A model generated the notes under the pieces. It ran no database searches and was not told the origin of the DNA. It saw nothing but the letters and a program-made list of their open reading frames with translations. DNA of 39,222 nucleotides, from positions 1 to 39,222 of the forward strand of contig NZ_JAGGPR010000019.1 in the NCBI RefSeq assembly GCF_018613695.1, in the 5' to 3' direction. The position numbers and the translations under genes were made by a program. This DNA is from Arthrobacter sp. ISL-95. GTDB lineage: Bacteria > Actinomycetota > Actinomycetes > Actinomycetales > Micrococcaceae. Positions 23,403-31,362 of this stretch are shown here, one piece after another. Position 1 is the first letter of the stretch. Each line of letters begins with the position of its first letter.

Positions 23403-24029
23403 ATGACGACAATTCGTATGCCTGCTGGAGTACGCGCGGTGGTGTTCGATGTCGGAGAAACTTTGGTTGACGAAACACGCGCATGGACGACCCAGGCAGA
23501 ACGCGCGGGAGTAACGCCGTTCACGTTGATGGGGATTCTCGGTGCACTCATCGCCCGAGACGAGGACCACCGACGTGTATGGGACCTGATGGGGGTCGAG
23601 CGTCCGGCCGAGCCTCCACTCATCGAGCGAGTCGACCTCTACCCCGATGCGCTTGCTTGTCTACGTGCTGCTGGGCACGCGGGACTGTCGGTTGGTATAG
23701 CCGGGAACCAGCCGGCTGGTGTCGAGGCCCAGCTGCGCGAGGCCGGTTTCAATGCGGACTTCATCGCTTCCTCTGCCGCATGGGGTGTGGCGAAGCCTTC
23801 CGCAGAGTTCTATTCCCGAATCGTCGACACCGCGCAGCTTGATGCCGGGCAGATCCTGTATGTCGGCGATCGCCTCGATAACGATGTTCTGCCTGCCCGC
23901 AAGGCTGGCATGCGGACTGCCTTTGTTCGTCGTGGCCCGTGGGGATACCTCCACGCACAGCGCCCGGAGGTCGAATTGGCCGACATGCGCATAGAATCCC
24001 TGGCGGAACTGACAATGGCGTTGGGCTGA
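23403..24029 (+). CDS. HAD-family hydrolase
   Basis: A 208-residue haloacid dehalogenase-like protein. Motif I is VFDVGETLVDE with nucleophile Asp16; the usual second Asp (D+2) is Gly18, as in a subset of the family, which may limit phosphatase activity. Motif II is GIAGNQP, with Asn in place of the usual Thr/Ser. Motif III Lys is in GVAKPSAEFY. Motif IV is YVGDRLDNDVLPARKAGM. A helical cap sits between motifs I and II. AAAGGG lies 8 bases before ATG 23403. The substrate is unknown. It is oriented away from the NUDIX remnant, with which it shares a nucleotide/phosphate theme only. Confidence 0.88.
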   Translation: MTTIRMPAGVRAVVFDVGETLVDETRAWTTQAERAGVTPFTLMGILGALIARDEDHRRVWDLMGVERPAEPPLIERVDLYPDALACLRAAGHAGLSVGIAGNQPAGVEAQLREAGFNADFIASSAAWGVAKPSAEFYSRIVDTAQLDAGQILYVGDRLDNDVLPARKAGMRTAFVRRGPWGYLHAQRPEVELADMRIESLAELTMALG

Positions 24030-24285
24030 AGTTGGACCCTGCCACCTCGGCGCACATCCGATGCAGGAAGCTGTTTAGGGGTCCTGCAACGGAACGGCAG
24101 GTGGTCCTAGACAGGCCGTCTCAGTGGTCCTGAATCGGGTTGACATACTCATCGGTAGTGCTCGGCTCAGCAGCTTCGTACCCAAGTCCGCGATCACTTC
24201 GTTTAGCTTGTGGTCCGGGATTGGAAATGACTCTTGACGTGTTTGTGTCGACGCAACATTCGGAGGAGGCGTGCGTGAGCTGTCT

Positions 24286-25155
24286 CTAACGCGAATGGCA
24301 TGTCTTCAGGTAGCTCAGGAACGAGGCTTGCAATCCGGTGACGTGCGACTCGTGCAACATTGTGTTCGTGACTTCTCGCGATAGTCCTTTGGCTCGCAGT
24401 TTTTCCAGGACGTTGAGAACATTGCGCGCTATCTGGCGGTAGATCGGGATGTCCCCGAAGATTTCCAGTTCGTTCAGGGTGATGTGCAACTGCGGAGCCC
24501 ATGAACCCTCACCGTGCTCAGGCAAGGCGTCGACGAGTTCGAACACTTGGCTCTGCGCAGCCGCGACACCGGGGGTCCCTGCACCGAAGGTCGAAAACGG
24601 ATCAGTTTTCCGCAGCCATGCATAAAGGACGAACAGGCCTCCATAGGAGTACCCGAAGAGGCCATGCCCGGTCTCACTCACGCGCAACCGTGACTGCAAC
24701 CGGGGGTGAAGCTCCTCGGTCAGGAAGTTAAGGAAAACGTCCGCGTGAGTGTCCGCTAGCTTCGCAAGGTAAGCGTCCGCCTGCTCCTGAGTCATCGCAC
24801 CCGTATCACGAGCCGCCGCGACCGTGGCCAACATCTCCTCGCTAACCGGCTCCCCGGGCGGTACCAGATCCCGGTTGCGGAGGTGCGCCCAATCCGCGGC
24901 CTCTTCACCGGCATACCCGATAGTCACTTGAATGTACGGCGCCACCGTCAGATACGGGTCTGCCTGGGTGACGATCAGAGGCGCGGTAAGGCCCACGGAC
25001 CAATTACCATCTACTACGTAAATCAGCGGCAGCGTTTCTGTGGAGTCCCCATATCCAGGGGGCGTGGTCACCCAGACGCCATAACAGTGCCCCGACCGGG
25101 CGGTGACCTCGAAATACTCCGTGTCCGGCAAACAGCCGTGCAAGATCCCACTCAT
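24286..25155 (-). CDS. Alpha/beta hydrolase, putative esterase
   Basis: A 289-residue esterase of the Esterase D/ferric-enterobactin-esterase-like family. The nucleophile elbow is G-Y-S170-Y-G-G. A conserved early block is LPLIYVVDGNW, and the C-terminal HESHVTG provides the catalytic His. I start at ATG 25155 (MSGILHGC) because GAAGGGAAG lies just upstream; an ATG 11 codons earlier is possible. No signal peptide is present. Its final ~41 codons plus downstream sequence are duplicated at 8561-8724. Substrate unknown. Confidence 0.88.
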   Translation of the reverse strand: MSGILHGCLPDTEYFEVTARSGHCYGVWVTTPPGYGDSTETLPLIYVVDGNWSVGLTAPLIVTQADPYLTVAPYIQVTIGYAGEEAADWAHLRNRDLVPPGEPVSEEMLATVAAARDTGAMTQEQADAYLAKLADTHADVFLNFLTEELHPRLQSRLRVSETGHGLFGYSYGGLFVLYAWLRKTDPFSTFGAGTPGVAAAQSQVFELVDALPEHGEGSWAPQLHITLNELEIFGDIPIYRQIARNVLNVLEKLRAKGLSREVTNTMLHESHVTGLQASFLSYLKTCHSR

Positions 25156-25296
25156 CGATCTTCCCTTCTCAGATTGCGGCCCAGTCAAGGAGCCCCGAAG
25201 CCCTCGGCCCGAAAGGGGCTACCTCTCGCTGCGTAGTTGAATAGCGCCAGCACTGACAGTCTGCCCGGTCCGGACATCGGGGGCCGCGTGCTTCGA

Positions 25297-25461
25297 CTAC
25301 TTGCTGATGGTGAGCACGGTACAGCCATCGGGCACCAGGACGCGTGCAGCAGCCAAGGCAGCTTCATAGCTGGGACCGAAGGCGATTACATGTCCTCGTT
25401 GACCATTGCCGGTCTCATAGGTCAGCTTCACTTCCACTACGCCATCATATTTCGTGCGCAC
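25297..25461 (-). CDS. Small hypothetical protein
   Basis: A 54-codon frame starting at GTG 25461, with strand-strand-helix-strand character: GVVEVKLTYETGNGQRGHVI, then SYEAALAAARVLVPDGCTVL, ending TISK and TAG. An in-frame TGA lies 11 codons upstream, and no strong ribosome binding site is visible. Composition is clearly coding-like. No family was recognised. The other frames over this stretch look like shadows. Confidence 0.45.
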   Translation of the reverse strand: MRTKYDGVVEVKLTYETGNGQRGHVIAFGPSYEAALAAARVLVPDGCTVLTISK

Positions 25462-25568
25462 ATCTGGACTTATTCGCGGTCCGTCCCCTCAAGCCACGGA
25501 GGTCAATGAACACTACTGGGGGGGGAACAGAGCAGCGCAGCTGTGGTTAGGAGGCAGAGACAGCCGTC

Positions 25569-25580
25569 GTCCCACTTCCT
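25569..25580. repeat. Left half of the palindrome split by the IS110 element
   Basis: GTCCCACTTCCT matches the left arm of the palindromic repeats at 8472 and 38892 exactly, then sequence diverges at the element boundary (AGTACG). The matching right half resumes at 27119. Confidence 0.7.
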
Positions 25581-25601
25581 AGTACGTAAATAGATGGTGA
25601 G

Positions 25602-26837
25602 TTACCCGCTTGCTGGCGTGAGGCTGACCTCATAGCCGAGGGTTTTGAGCTGGCGGACGGCCCGGTTTCTGGCCTTGTCGGGATCGCGCCTGAGGTAGTA
25701 GTCGGCTCCTAGATCGGTGTAGATCTCGCCGTTGGCGAGCATGTTCCATGTGGCTGTGAGGATGACGCGTTCAATTGCGACGAGGGCTTTCTTTGGACCC
25801 CGCCGGACAGCGATCCGCCGGTATTTCTGGGAGAGGAACGTGTCCTTGAGCCGGGCTGCCGTCAGCGCAGAGGTGCCCAAGGCAGCCTTCAGGTAGTTGT
25901 TGCCCGGTCTGGTTCTGGTGGATTTGATGTGTCCAGCGGACTCATTCGAGCCAGGGCAGACGCCGGCCCATGAGGCCAGATGCGCCGAGGTGGGGAAGAT
26001 GTCCATGTCCGCGCCAGTCTCGGCGATAATGACGTCGGCGACCAGAATGGACACTCCAGGGATTGTGATCAGCGCCTCTCGTGCAGCGCGAAAGGGCGCA
26101 ATCGCCATCTCTATGCGCTCGGCGTGGGCAGTGATGGCGCTGGTGTGGTGATCGATTTGGTCCAGGTGCACCCGGACCATGAATGCTTGGTGTTCCCCGA
26201 ACCTACCGGTGAGCGCTTCGACCAGGTCCGGGATCTTTGACCGCATGCTTTTCTGCGCATGTTCCGCCAACACTTCTGGGTCGCGCTCACCGCCAACGAG
26301 TGCCTCCAGCATTGCCCGGGAAGAGACACCGGTGAGGTTGCTGACGACGCTGGACAGCTTAATGCCGCTGCCTTCCAGAAACTTCTCCAGGCGGTGGATC
26401 TCCCGCGTTCTGTCCTGCACCGCGATTGCCCGGGCGCGGGTCAGATCCCGCAGTTCCCGGATGGGTTCGGGCGGAACGAAGGATGCCCTCAAAAGGCCAT
26501 GAGATGCGAGCTGCGCCAGCCACGACGCGTCCGAAACATCGGTCCTGCGCCCCGGAATGTTCCTGGCAGCCTTGGCGTTGACCAGCATCACCGGCAGGGA
26601 CGATTCCAGCAGATAGTAGAACGGCTTCCAATAATCACTGGTCGCTTCCATCACCACCGGTGTCACCTGCTGCTCCTCAAGGAAAGCGCGCAACTGCAGG
26701 ATCTCATTCGTGGTCGATCCCCAGGTAGTGACCGTCGAGGCGAACCGGCCCCGCTGGCCTCCCGGTACCCGCACGCAGACCTTAGCGTCGTGTTTGGAGA
26801 TATCCATGCCGACGGCGCGCTCATGCACAATATCCAT
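25602..26837 (-). CDS. IS110-family transposase (DEDD, bridge-RNA-guided recombinase type)
   Basis: A 411-residue protein with the full IS110 architecture. An N-terminal RuvC-like DEDD domain carries D12 (GMDISKHD), E64 (MEATSDYW), D100 and D103 (RRTDVSDASWLAQL). A central coiled-coil region follows. The C-terminal Tnp domain has LITIPGVSILVADVIIAETG and the serine-bearing CPGSNESAGHIK (S297/S300 candidates for the nucleophile). AAAGGA precedes ATG 26837. Length and motifs are intact, so it may be active. IS110 enzymes excise as circles and insert at sites chosen by an element-encoded bridge RNA. Confidence 0.93.
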   Translation of the reverse strand: MDIVHERAVGMDISKHDAKVCVRVPGGQRGRFASTVTTWGSTTNEILQLRAFLEEQQVTPVVMEATSDYWKPFYYLLESSLPVMLVNAKAARNIPGRRTDVSDASWLAQLASHGLLRASFVPPEPIRELRDLTRARAIAVQDRTREIHRLEKFLEGSGIKLSSVVSNLTGVSSRAMLEALVGGERDPEVLAEHAQKSMRSKIPDLVEALTGRFGEHQAFMVRVHLDQIDHHTSAITAHAERIEMAIAPFRAAREALITIPGVSILVADVIIAETGADMDIFPTSAHLASWAGVCPGSNESAGHIKSTRTRPGNNYLKAALGTSALTAARLKDTFLSQKYRRIAVRRGPKKALVAIERVILTATWNMLANGEIYTDLGADYYLRRDPDKARNRAVRQLKTLGYEVSLTPASG

Positions 26838-27118
26838 TGCCTAGTCCTTTGTTCAGTAGCGGAGCGTCCACCGCGGGAAGGACAGGGATAAATTCAGGAA
26901 TCTAGCACTCGTGCTCAAAGCAACAATCCACGGTTCCCGTGGGAGTCCTTCACGTCACGCTTAGAAGCGGGCTCAGTCTCGACACCAAGGAAATCCGGCC
27001 TCATCCGCGGCAGACACGGCAATCATGCACCCGACGCCCGCAGGAAAACCAGAGCCGGGAAAGCCAACCAGTCCCCCATTTTCACACCTCACGGCGCGGC
27101 AGCGCCCCTAGGCCGCTT
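26838..27118 (-). ncRNA. Candidate bridge RNA region of the IS110 element
   Basis: IS110-group elements encode the bridge RNA in the non-coding leader upstream of the transposase; this leader is 281 bases and has no gene. Reading the transposase strand, ATTTCCTTGG (about 26985-26995) resembles the reverse complement of the right target half (ACTTCCTTAG, 8 of 10), as a right target guide should. Further on, CCCGCTT with CTAAGCG (about 26957-26971) contains CCGCTT, complementary to the element's own left terminus (AAGCGG), as a donor guide might. A CCACGG-GAA-CCGTGG hairpin follows near 26930-26945. The left guides were not convincingly found, and the RNA ends are unknown. Confidence 0.5.
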
Positions 27119-27132
27119 AGAACTGGGACACC
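27119..27132. repeat. Right half of the palindrome split by the IS110 element
   Basis: AGAACTGGGACACC completes the palindrome begun at 25569. The rest of the gap to 27346 has no recognised gene. Confidence 0.7.
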
Positions 27133-27346
27133 CTTTATGGACCATCTCCTTCCGGTGCGCCTAACCCAAAAAATCCATCGTCAAACCTGTGGCTGCAAAG
27201 ATGACCGCCTGCTGCGCCAGGAAGGTCCCGCCCGTGAGAGGACGGTGACGGCTTGACGCGTCTGCGTGTGACTTTGACGGTGGGAGGGCGTCATGTAGCC
27301 TGCCCGGTATTGCGAATTGCTAAGACATATTGGGGGTTATTGCCGC

Positions 27347-28309
27347 ATGGCGCTATGGGGGACGTCTGGGCTTTTGCTCGTGCCTGCGCGGTTCTTGAGG
27401 AACCTTGGGGGTGCTCCGACGGGTGTTATCGCTATAGCGGTGAGCCTGACGACACTGCAATTCGGTAATGGTCTCGCTGTTGGGTTGATCGAGGCGGTGG
27501 GTCCGGCCCTGGCGACATCATTGCGGGTAGGGGTCGCGGCAGTGCTGCTGTTCCCGGCCGTTTTTCTGGCCCGGCGCTCTTCCGCTGTTCCCGGTCGCCG
27601 AATCATTATTTACGGGCTTGTCCTTGGCCTGATGCAGTTGTGTTTCTACCAGGCGATTTCCCTCCTGCCCCTCTCGTTGGCTGTTTCGATTGAATTTGTC
27701 GTCCCATTGGTCCTGGGGTGCCTGAGGTCCAGGTCATGGGCGATCAGGGGACCGGTTTGCGGGGCTGTTGCCGGTCTCTTCCTCATCGCTGATTACGGCG
27801 GGAGAACAGACGTCACGGGGGTCCTGTGGGCTCTGGCGACGGGCGTCTTGTTAAGTGTCTATATCCGGGTGGGCACGACAATGCCTGCGGAGGCACACCC
27901 GTTGGCGGTATTGTCCAAGGCTTTGTGGGTCGCGTTTCCTGTCGTTCTGGTGGGACAATTTTTGGCCCCATCACCACCGGTTACCGCAACAGTTCCGATG
28001 GCCGCCCAGGCACTCACCATCGCCCTGCTGACCATGGTGGTTCCTTTCACGCTGGAGTTGTACGCGATGAAGCGCCTGCGGGCACTGCCTTTCGCTTTGG
28101 TCTCGGCTATGGACCCTGTCCTGGCTTCCGCCGTTGGCCTCCTGGGCCTGCACCAGTACTTGGACGGACGCCAAATCAGTGGAGTGATCGTCCTTACCGG
28201 TTGCGCAGCCCTGGCCGTCCGGGCCGACTTGCGCACCACCCAAACAAACACCGAATCAGAACCCGACGTACGAGGAGCAGAAACTGAAAATGAACGAAAT
28301 ACTATCTGA
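27347..28309 (+). CDS. EamA/DMT-family transporter
   Basis: A 320-residue membrane protein with ten predicted helices in two homologous halves of five, the drug/metabolite transporter (EamA, RhtA-like) build. Signatures include LVLGLMQLCFYQAISLLPLS in the first half and LYAMKRLRALPFALVSAMDP in the second. I prefer ATG 27347 (MALWGTSG) over the upstream TTG. Members export amino acids, purines or other metabolites. It sits upstream of a racemase/ABC/amidase-type block and may export a product of it, but the ligand is unknown. It overlaps a small ORF at its 3' end. Confidence 0.88.
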   Translation: MALWGTSGLLLVPARFLRNLGGAPTGVIAIAVSLTTLQFGNGLAVGLIEAVGPALATSLRVGVAAVLLFPAVFLARRSSAVPGRRIIIYGLVLGLMQLCFYQAISLLPLSLAVSIEFVVPLVLGCLRSRSWAIRGPVCGAVAGLFLIADYGGRTDVTGVLWALATGVLLSVYIRVGTTMPAEAHPLAVLSKALWVAFPVVLVGQFLAPSPPVTATVPMAAQALTIALLTMVVPFTLELYAMKRLRALPFALVSAMDPVLASAVGLLGLHQYLDGRQISGVIVLTGCAALAVRADLRTTQTNTESEPDVRGAETENERNTI

Positions 28310-28427
28310 ACTGGACCTGCCGTTTCCTTTCCGACGTGACACCCAAATGCTGATCGCCTGCGGATACTTCGATACTTCGACGGGTATCGATGATTTCGCG
28401 GTGGAATCCATGAAACAGCAGCGTTGA
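28290..28427 (+). CDS. Small ORF overlapping the EamA gene end
   Basis: Forty-five codons from ATG 28290, with GAGGAG 12 bases upstream inside the EamA gene. The sequence (MNEILSELDLPFPFRRDTQM, then LIACGYFDTSTGIDDFA) looks like real protein. It may be a small co-translated gene or the head of a gene lost to the rearranged region that follows. No family was recognised. Confidence 0.45.
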   Translation: MNEILSELDLPFPFRRDTQMLIACGYFDTSTGIDDFAVESMKQQR

Positions 28428-29217
28428 CGGCATGGGTATCCGCTCTGGACGGTGTGGTGAGAACGGGTGGTGGAACGCGCTTGGAAACCCCTGAGAAACC
28501 AGACTGTTCAGGCGATCTGCTGAAGCGAGACGCCCTCCGTTAGGACAAACGGTCAGGAAGCTCAGCCACAGTGAAGTCAGCCATCACCGACCTCACCCAT
28601 GACGCCAGAATAATGCAGGTTCGACAGACCGACTTCAACCGTTCGGGTCCAGCGCGATGACGGATACGAGGCCACCTACAACGTTGACGCCGGACATTGC
28701 TAAGGAGCATCAACAATTGAATATTGCCCCTCCAAGGCCATGCCCGGTCGCACGGACCCGCAGATGGCCTCGGCTATACCGAAAGTGGGCCATTGAGTGG
28801 AGCTACATTTTCGGCAGGGCTGGAAGCGAGCCCAAGGCCAATGCCTTGAATCCGATGTTTCGGGAAGGCTATCCTCACCGGGATATTTGAAGCGGTCATG
28901 CCGGACCGCACCGTGTTCGAGAGATCCGAGTGAAATGCGGTCTATACCCGCACTCCGGGGACCCCGCTAGGGGTGTGGTGCTCTCTGCAACAGATGCCGC
29001 AGGGCGAGCCCCTAACTCCGATGGCCGCCTTTGGAGACTGTCCCATTATTGGAAATGGGGCAGCTTTAGCGATGCTCCCCCGCCGACCCGGATCTGCCGG
29101 TTGGCGCACTGCATCTCGAGCCTGGAAAGGCGCCGTCCCCGGCACGCTAAGTGGCAGCGGAATGCGGGTTCGGTGACCTGACCTGCGCGTTGGTCGAGTT
29201 CGCCTACCATACCGGAT
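28428..29217. other. Decayed region without an intact gene
   Basis: No supported gene in 790 bases. A plus-strand stretch near 29000-29160 reads GDCPIIGNGAALAML, faintly like the N-terminus of GH15 glucoamylase-type proteins (IGNG-TAAL), followed by frame changes. I regard this as a weak hint of a pseudogene. A palindrome-like GTCCCATT...AATGGGGC at 29040-29062 may be a diverged member of the palindromic repeat family. A TAAGGAG at about 28704 is not followed by a convincing start. Confidence 0.3.
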
Positions 29218-29871
29218 TCAGATTTCCTGCGGCTCGGGGGCTGCCACTGCTGAGACAAGCATGGACCCAGCGGCCGTGACGGCGTCAATGACCGGGACAC
29301 CGAGGTTGCGGCGGAGAACTTCGGCCATGCCGATGCTGCTCAGCCCGGTGCTCGCCTGAACGATGACATCAGCACCGGCATCGACGAGCATGTGGGCTGA
29401 TGTGAGAGCGTCGAAGATTCCCGTGGGCATCAGAAATGCCTCAGGCTTCTCGACGCTTTCGGGCCCATCGATGAGGACCATCCGGTCGCCCAAGTGTTCG
29501 GAAATCGGTCCCGGCACTTGGTGTTTGAGCCCCAGCACGCCGACCTTACCGCCGAAGGTCAAGGCTGCGGCCGCAGCCGCAGAACCTGCACCGATGACAG
29601 GGATGCCTACCAGGGCACGGGTTTCGGCCAAGCCTGGCTCCGATGCGCAGCTGATGATCAGCGCATCGAACTCTCCTGCCATATCCCGCGCCAACTCGAC
29701 AACCTTCGGCCCGGCGGCCGCGAGCGACGCATCGTCGTACACCCCGGATGGCTGATCGGGAATGCAACGGGAGGTGACGGTGAAGCCGAACGTATCCTGC
29801 AGCAGCTTCCCATGGGCATGGAGCAGACGACGGTCCGAAGTCGTCAACACCCGAATCAGTCCTACACGCAT
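29218..29871 (-). CDS. Asp/Glu/hydantoin racemase-family protein lacking the second Cys
   Basis: A 217-residue protein of the aspartate/glutamate/hydantoin racemase superfamily. The first catalytic Cys is present (C75 in DALIISCASEPGL, near Cys76 of hydantoin racemase). In the C-terminal half the expected LGC-x-G/E motif is replaced by VIVQASTGLSS, so the second catalytic Cys is absent. Two-base racemisation would therefore not work by the normal route. A one-Cys decarboxylase- or isomerase-like reaction, or a lost function, is possible. The fold is otherwise complete, ending GVPVIDAVTAAGSML. It is divergent from the GntR gene. Confidence 0.85.
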   Translation of the reverse strand: MRVGLIRVLTTSDRRLLHAHGKLLQDTFGFTVTSRCIPDQPSGVYDDASLAAAGPKVVELARDMAGEFDALIISCASEPGLAETRALVGIPVIGAGSAAAAAALTFGGKVGVLGLKHQVPGPISEHLGDRMVLIDGPESVEKPEAFLMPTGIFDALTSAHMLVDAGADVIVQASTGLSSIGMAEVLRRNLGVPVIDAVTAAGSMLVSAVAAPEPQEI

Positions 29872-30247
29872 CTCAGTTCCCTCCGCACGGATTCATTAAT
29901 CACCACGCTAGCCGGACAATATTTCCTCGCCTTTACCGGGAGATGACCAACACCGGCCATTCGATCCCGGGGCTCACCTCATGGGGTATACCCAAAAGCA
30001 TGCTTGATTATCGACGCCGCCACGGGGACGCACAGATTCCTCGCCGTCGAAGCACCGGTCCTGATTCGTTGCCGGCCTGCCGCTGGAGCAAAGCATCCGC
30101 GGCCCTGCACCGGCGAGTTGATTCGGCAAAGGCCGGGTGCCGGCTTGGGTGCCCTGCGGGCGTGCTCGGACGCGTGACTTCAGCCCGCAGGAAAAAAGAG
30201 AGAAGTTTGGGGTTTCGTCACCCAGTGTTTGGTAGTACTATAACTCT
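29872..30247. promoter_or_regulatory. Divergent racemase / GntR control region
   Basis: A 376-base gap between divergent genes. Just before the GntR start, GTTTGGTAGTACTATAAC contains the palindrome TAGTACTA. This fits a GntR operator or an extended -10. Short plus-strand open frames here have no ribosome binding site or family and are not called. Confidence 0.4.
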
Positions 30248-31273
30248 ATGACACAGAGCACACGCACTCCGGATTTGGGTCCTTGGAAGAGAATCACTCT
30301 AAACCCTGAGATGCAGGTTGCGCTGTGGGTTCAACTCAAAACACAGTTGCAGTACCTTATTTCCACAGGTGAGATCCCGGCGGGAACAAAGCTGCCGCCG
30401 GTGCGGGCTTTCGCGAATCATCTGGGCATCGCGGTGGACACCGTACGGAAGGCCTATGACGAGGCGCAGCGCAATGACCTCGTCAGGACCATCCACGGGG
30501 TGGGTACCTTCACCTCGTTGCCAAGTGAGCCATCATCGACTCTCGAAGCCAGGGAGGATCGATGGGAACGCATGGATCGCGCCTTGTTCGCCATGGCCCG
30601 TGATGGCATCGATTTGGCCGCAGAGGCGCGCATTCTCCGTCAGCGGCTGGCCGTGTGTCAGACCGGAGTTCACGCTGTCTTCTTTGGCGTGACGCCCTCG
30701 GCTTCGAGGTATGCACGGCAAATCAGTAATCTTCTGCCGGAGGGCTTGGAGGTCCGCTCCGCCGACATCGAAGATTTGCGCCAGGGACGGTTCGACGTTG
30801 CGGGTGTGACCCACGCTGTTGCCCTGCCCCTTCACCGACGGGAAATCGAGACAATCCTGACGGACTGGCCCGTTCGCTGCCTGACCTTGGTTTCAAAGCT
30901 GGCTCCTGGTCTCACCGACCGGATCCCTGCGGCGGTAGACGCGCGGAAGATCCTGCTCGTCGCCCGGCCCGAGACCGCACAGATCTACACAAACATCCTG
31001 GCCTCTGTACGGCCTGATCTGGTCGAGCCTGTTTTTGTGCTGGACACCGACGAAACCTCATTGCGTGGGCACGTCGGTGATGCCGACATCGTTCTGCACA
31101 CCACGGTTGCCACCGCCATGGTCCAACGCGTCACCGGCAGAACCAAGACGCTGATCGAACTTCAACACCTCCCGGAGGCCGCCTCCCTCCGAAGCGTTGC
31201 TGAACTCCTGATAAAGGACCACCAGCTGCAACAGGAACTGCTGCACACCAGTGCCTACCGGGAGCTCGTCTAA
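30248..31273 (+). CDS. GntR-family transcriptional regulator
   Basis: A 341-residue regulator. The N-terminal GntR winged helix (~residues 20-90) reads VALWVQLKTQLQYLISTGEI then PAGTKLPPVRAFANHLGI and VDTVRKAYDEAQRNDLVRT, in the YtrA/HutC style. The C-terminal ~230 residues form an alpha/beta effector domain unlike the common UTRA or FCD domains; I do not recognise it. It stands 89 bases before the ABC importer genes on the same strand and diverges from the racemase gene. It is thus the likely local regulator of both units. Confidence 0.88.
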   Translation: MTQSTRTPDLGPWKRITLNPEMQVALWVQLKTQLQYLISTGEIPAGTKLPPVRAFANHLGIAVDTVRKAYDEAQRNDLVRTIHGVGTFTSLPSEPSSTLEAREDRWERMDRALFAMARDGIDLAAEARILRQRLAVCQTGVHAVFFGVTPSASRYARQISNLLPEGLEVRSADIEDLRQGRFDVAGVTHAVALPLHRREIETILTDWPVRCLTLVSKLAPGLTDRIPAAVDARKILLVARPETAQIYTNILASVRPDLVEPVFVLDTDETSLRGHVGDADIVLHTTVATAMVQRVTGRTKTLIELQHLPEAASLRSVAELLIKDHQLQQELLHTSAYRELV

Positions 31274-31362
31274 ACCTCACCTGCAAGAACCGGCTTCTCC
31301 CCCAACCTTGGGCCTGCGGGTCGTTGCCGCGGTCCTGCGCACCCAAAATCAGAAGGAACACC

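Larger units (their letters stand above)
25581..27118 (-). mobile_element. IS110-group insertion sequence, about 1.54 kb, apparently complete
   Basis: Boundaries come from the split palindrome: GTCCCACTTCCT ends at 25580, and AGAACTGGGACACC begins at 27119. In transposase orientation, the left flank ends ...CCAGTTCT, the element begins AAGCGGCC and ends ...TTACGTACT, and the right flank continues AGGAAGTGGG. CT thus stands at both junctions, as expected for the IS110 core dinucleotide. There are no terminal inverted repeats and no longer target duplication. A long non-coding leader (281 bases) precedes the transposase and a short 3' end (~21 bases) follows: the IS110-group layout, not IS1111. 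Joining the flanks gives a site one base shorter than the other palindromes. Confidence 0.8.

Noticed and set aside
24118..24146. Further copy of the palindromic repeat (CGTCTCAGTGG ... GGGTTGACA)
   Set aside because: The arms do not pair well and several consensus positions are lost; it is indistinguishable from chance similarity.
27119..27346. Plus-strand gene running from the IS110 leader into the EamA gene
   Set aside because: The frame from 26939 crosses the IS110 boundary and shows no protein-like pattern; it is an artefact of joined sequence.
29943..30247. 102-codon gene ahead of the GntR regulator
   Set aside because: No ribosome binding site, Arg/Ser-rich shadow-like composition, and it runs through the GntR promoter region.
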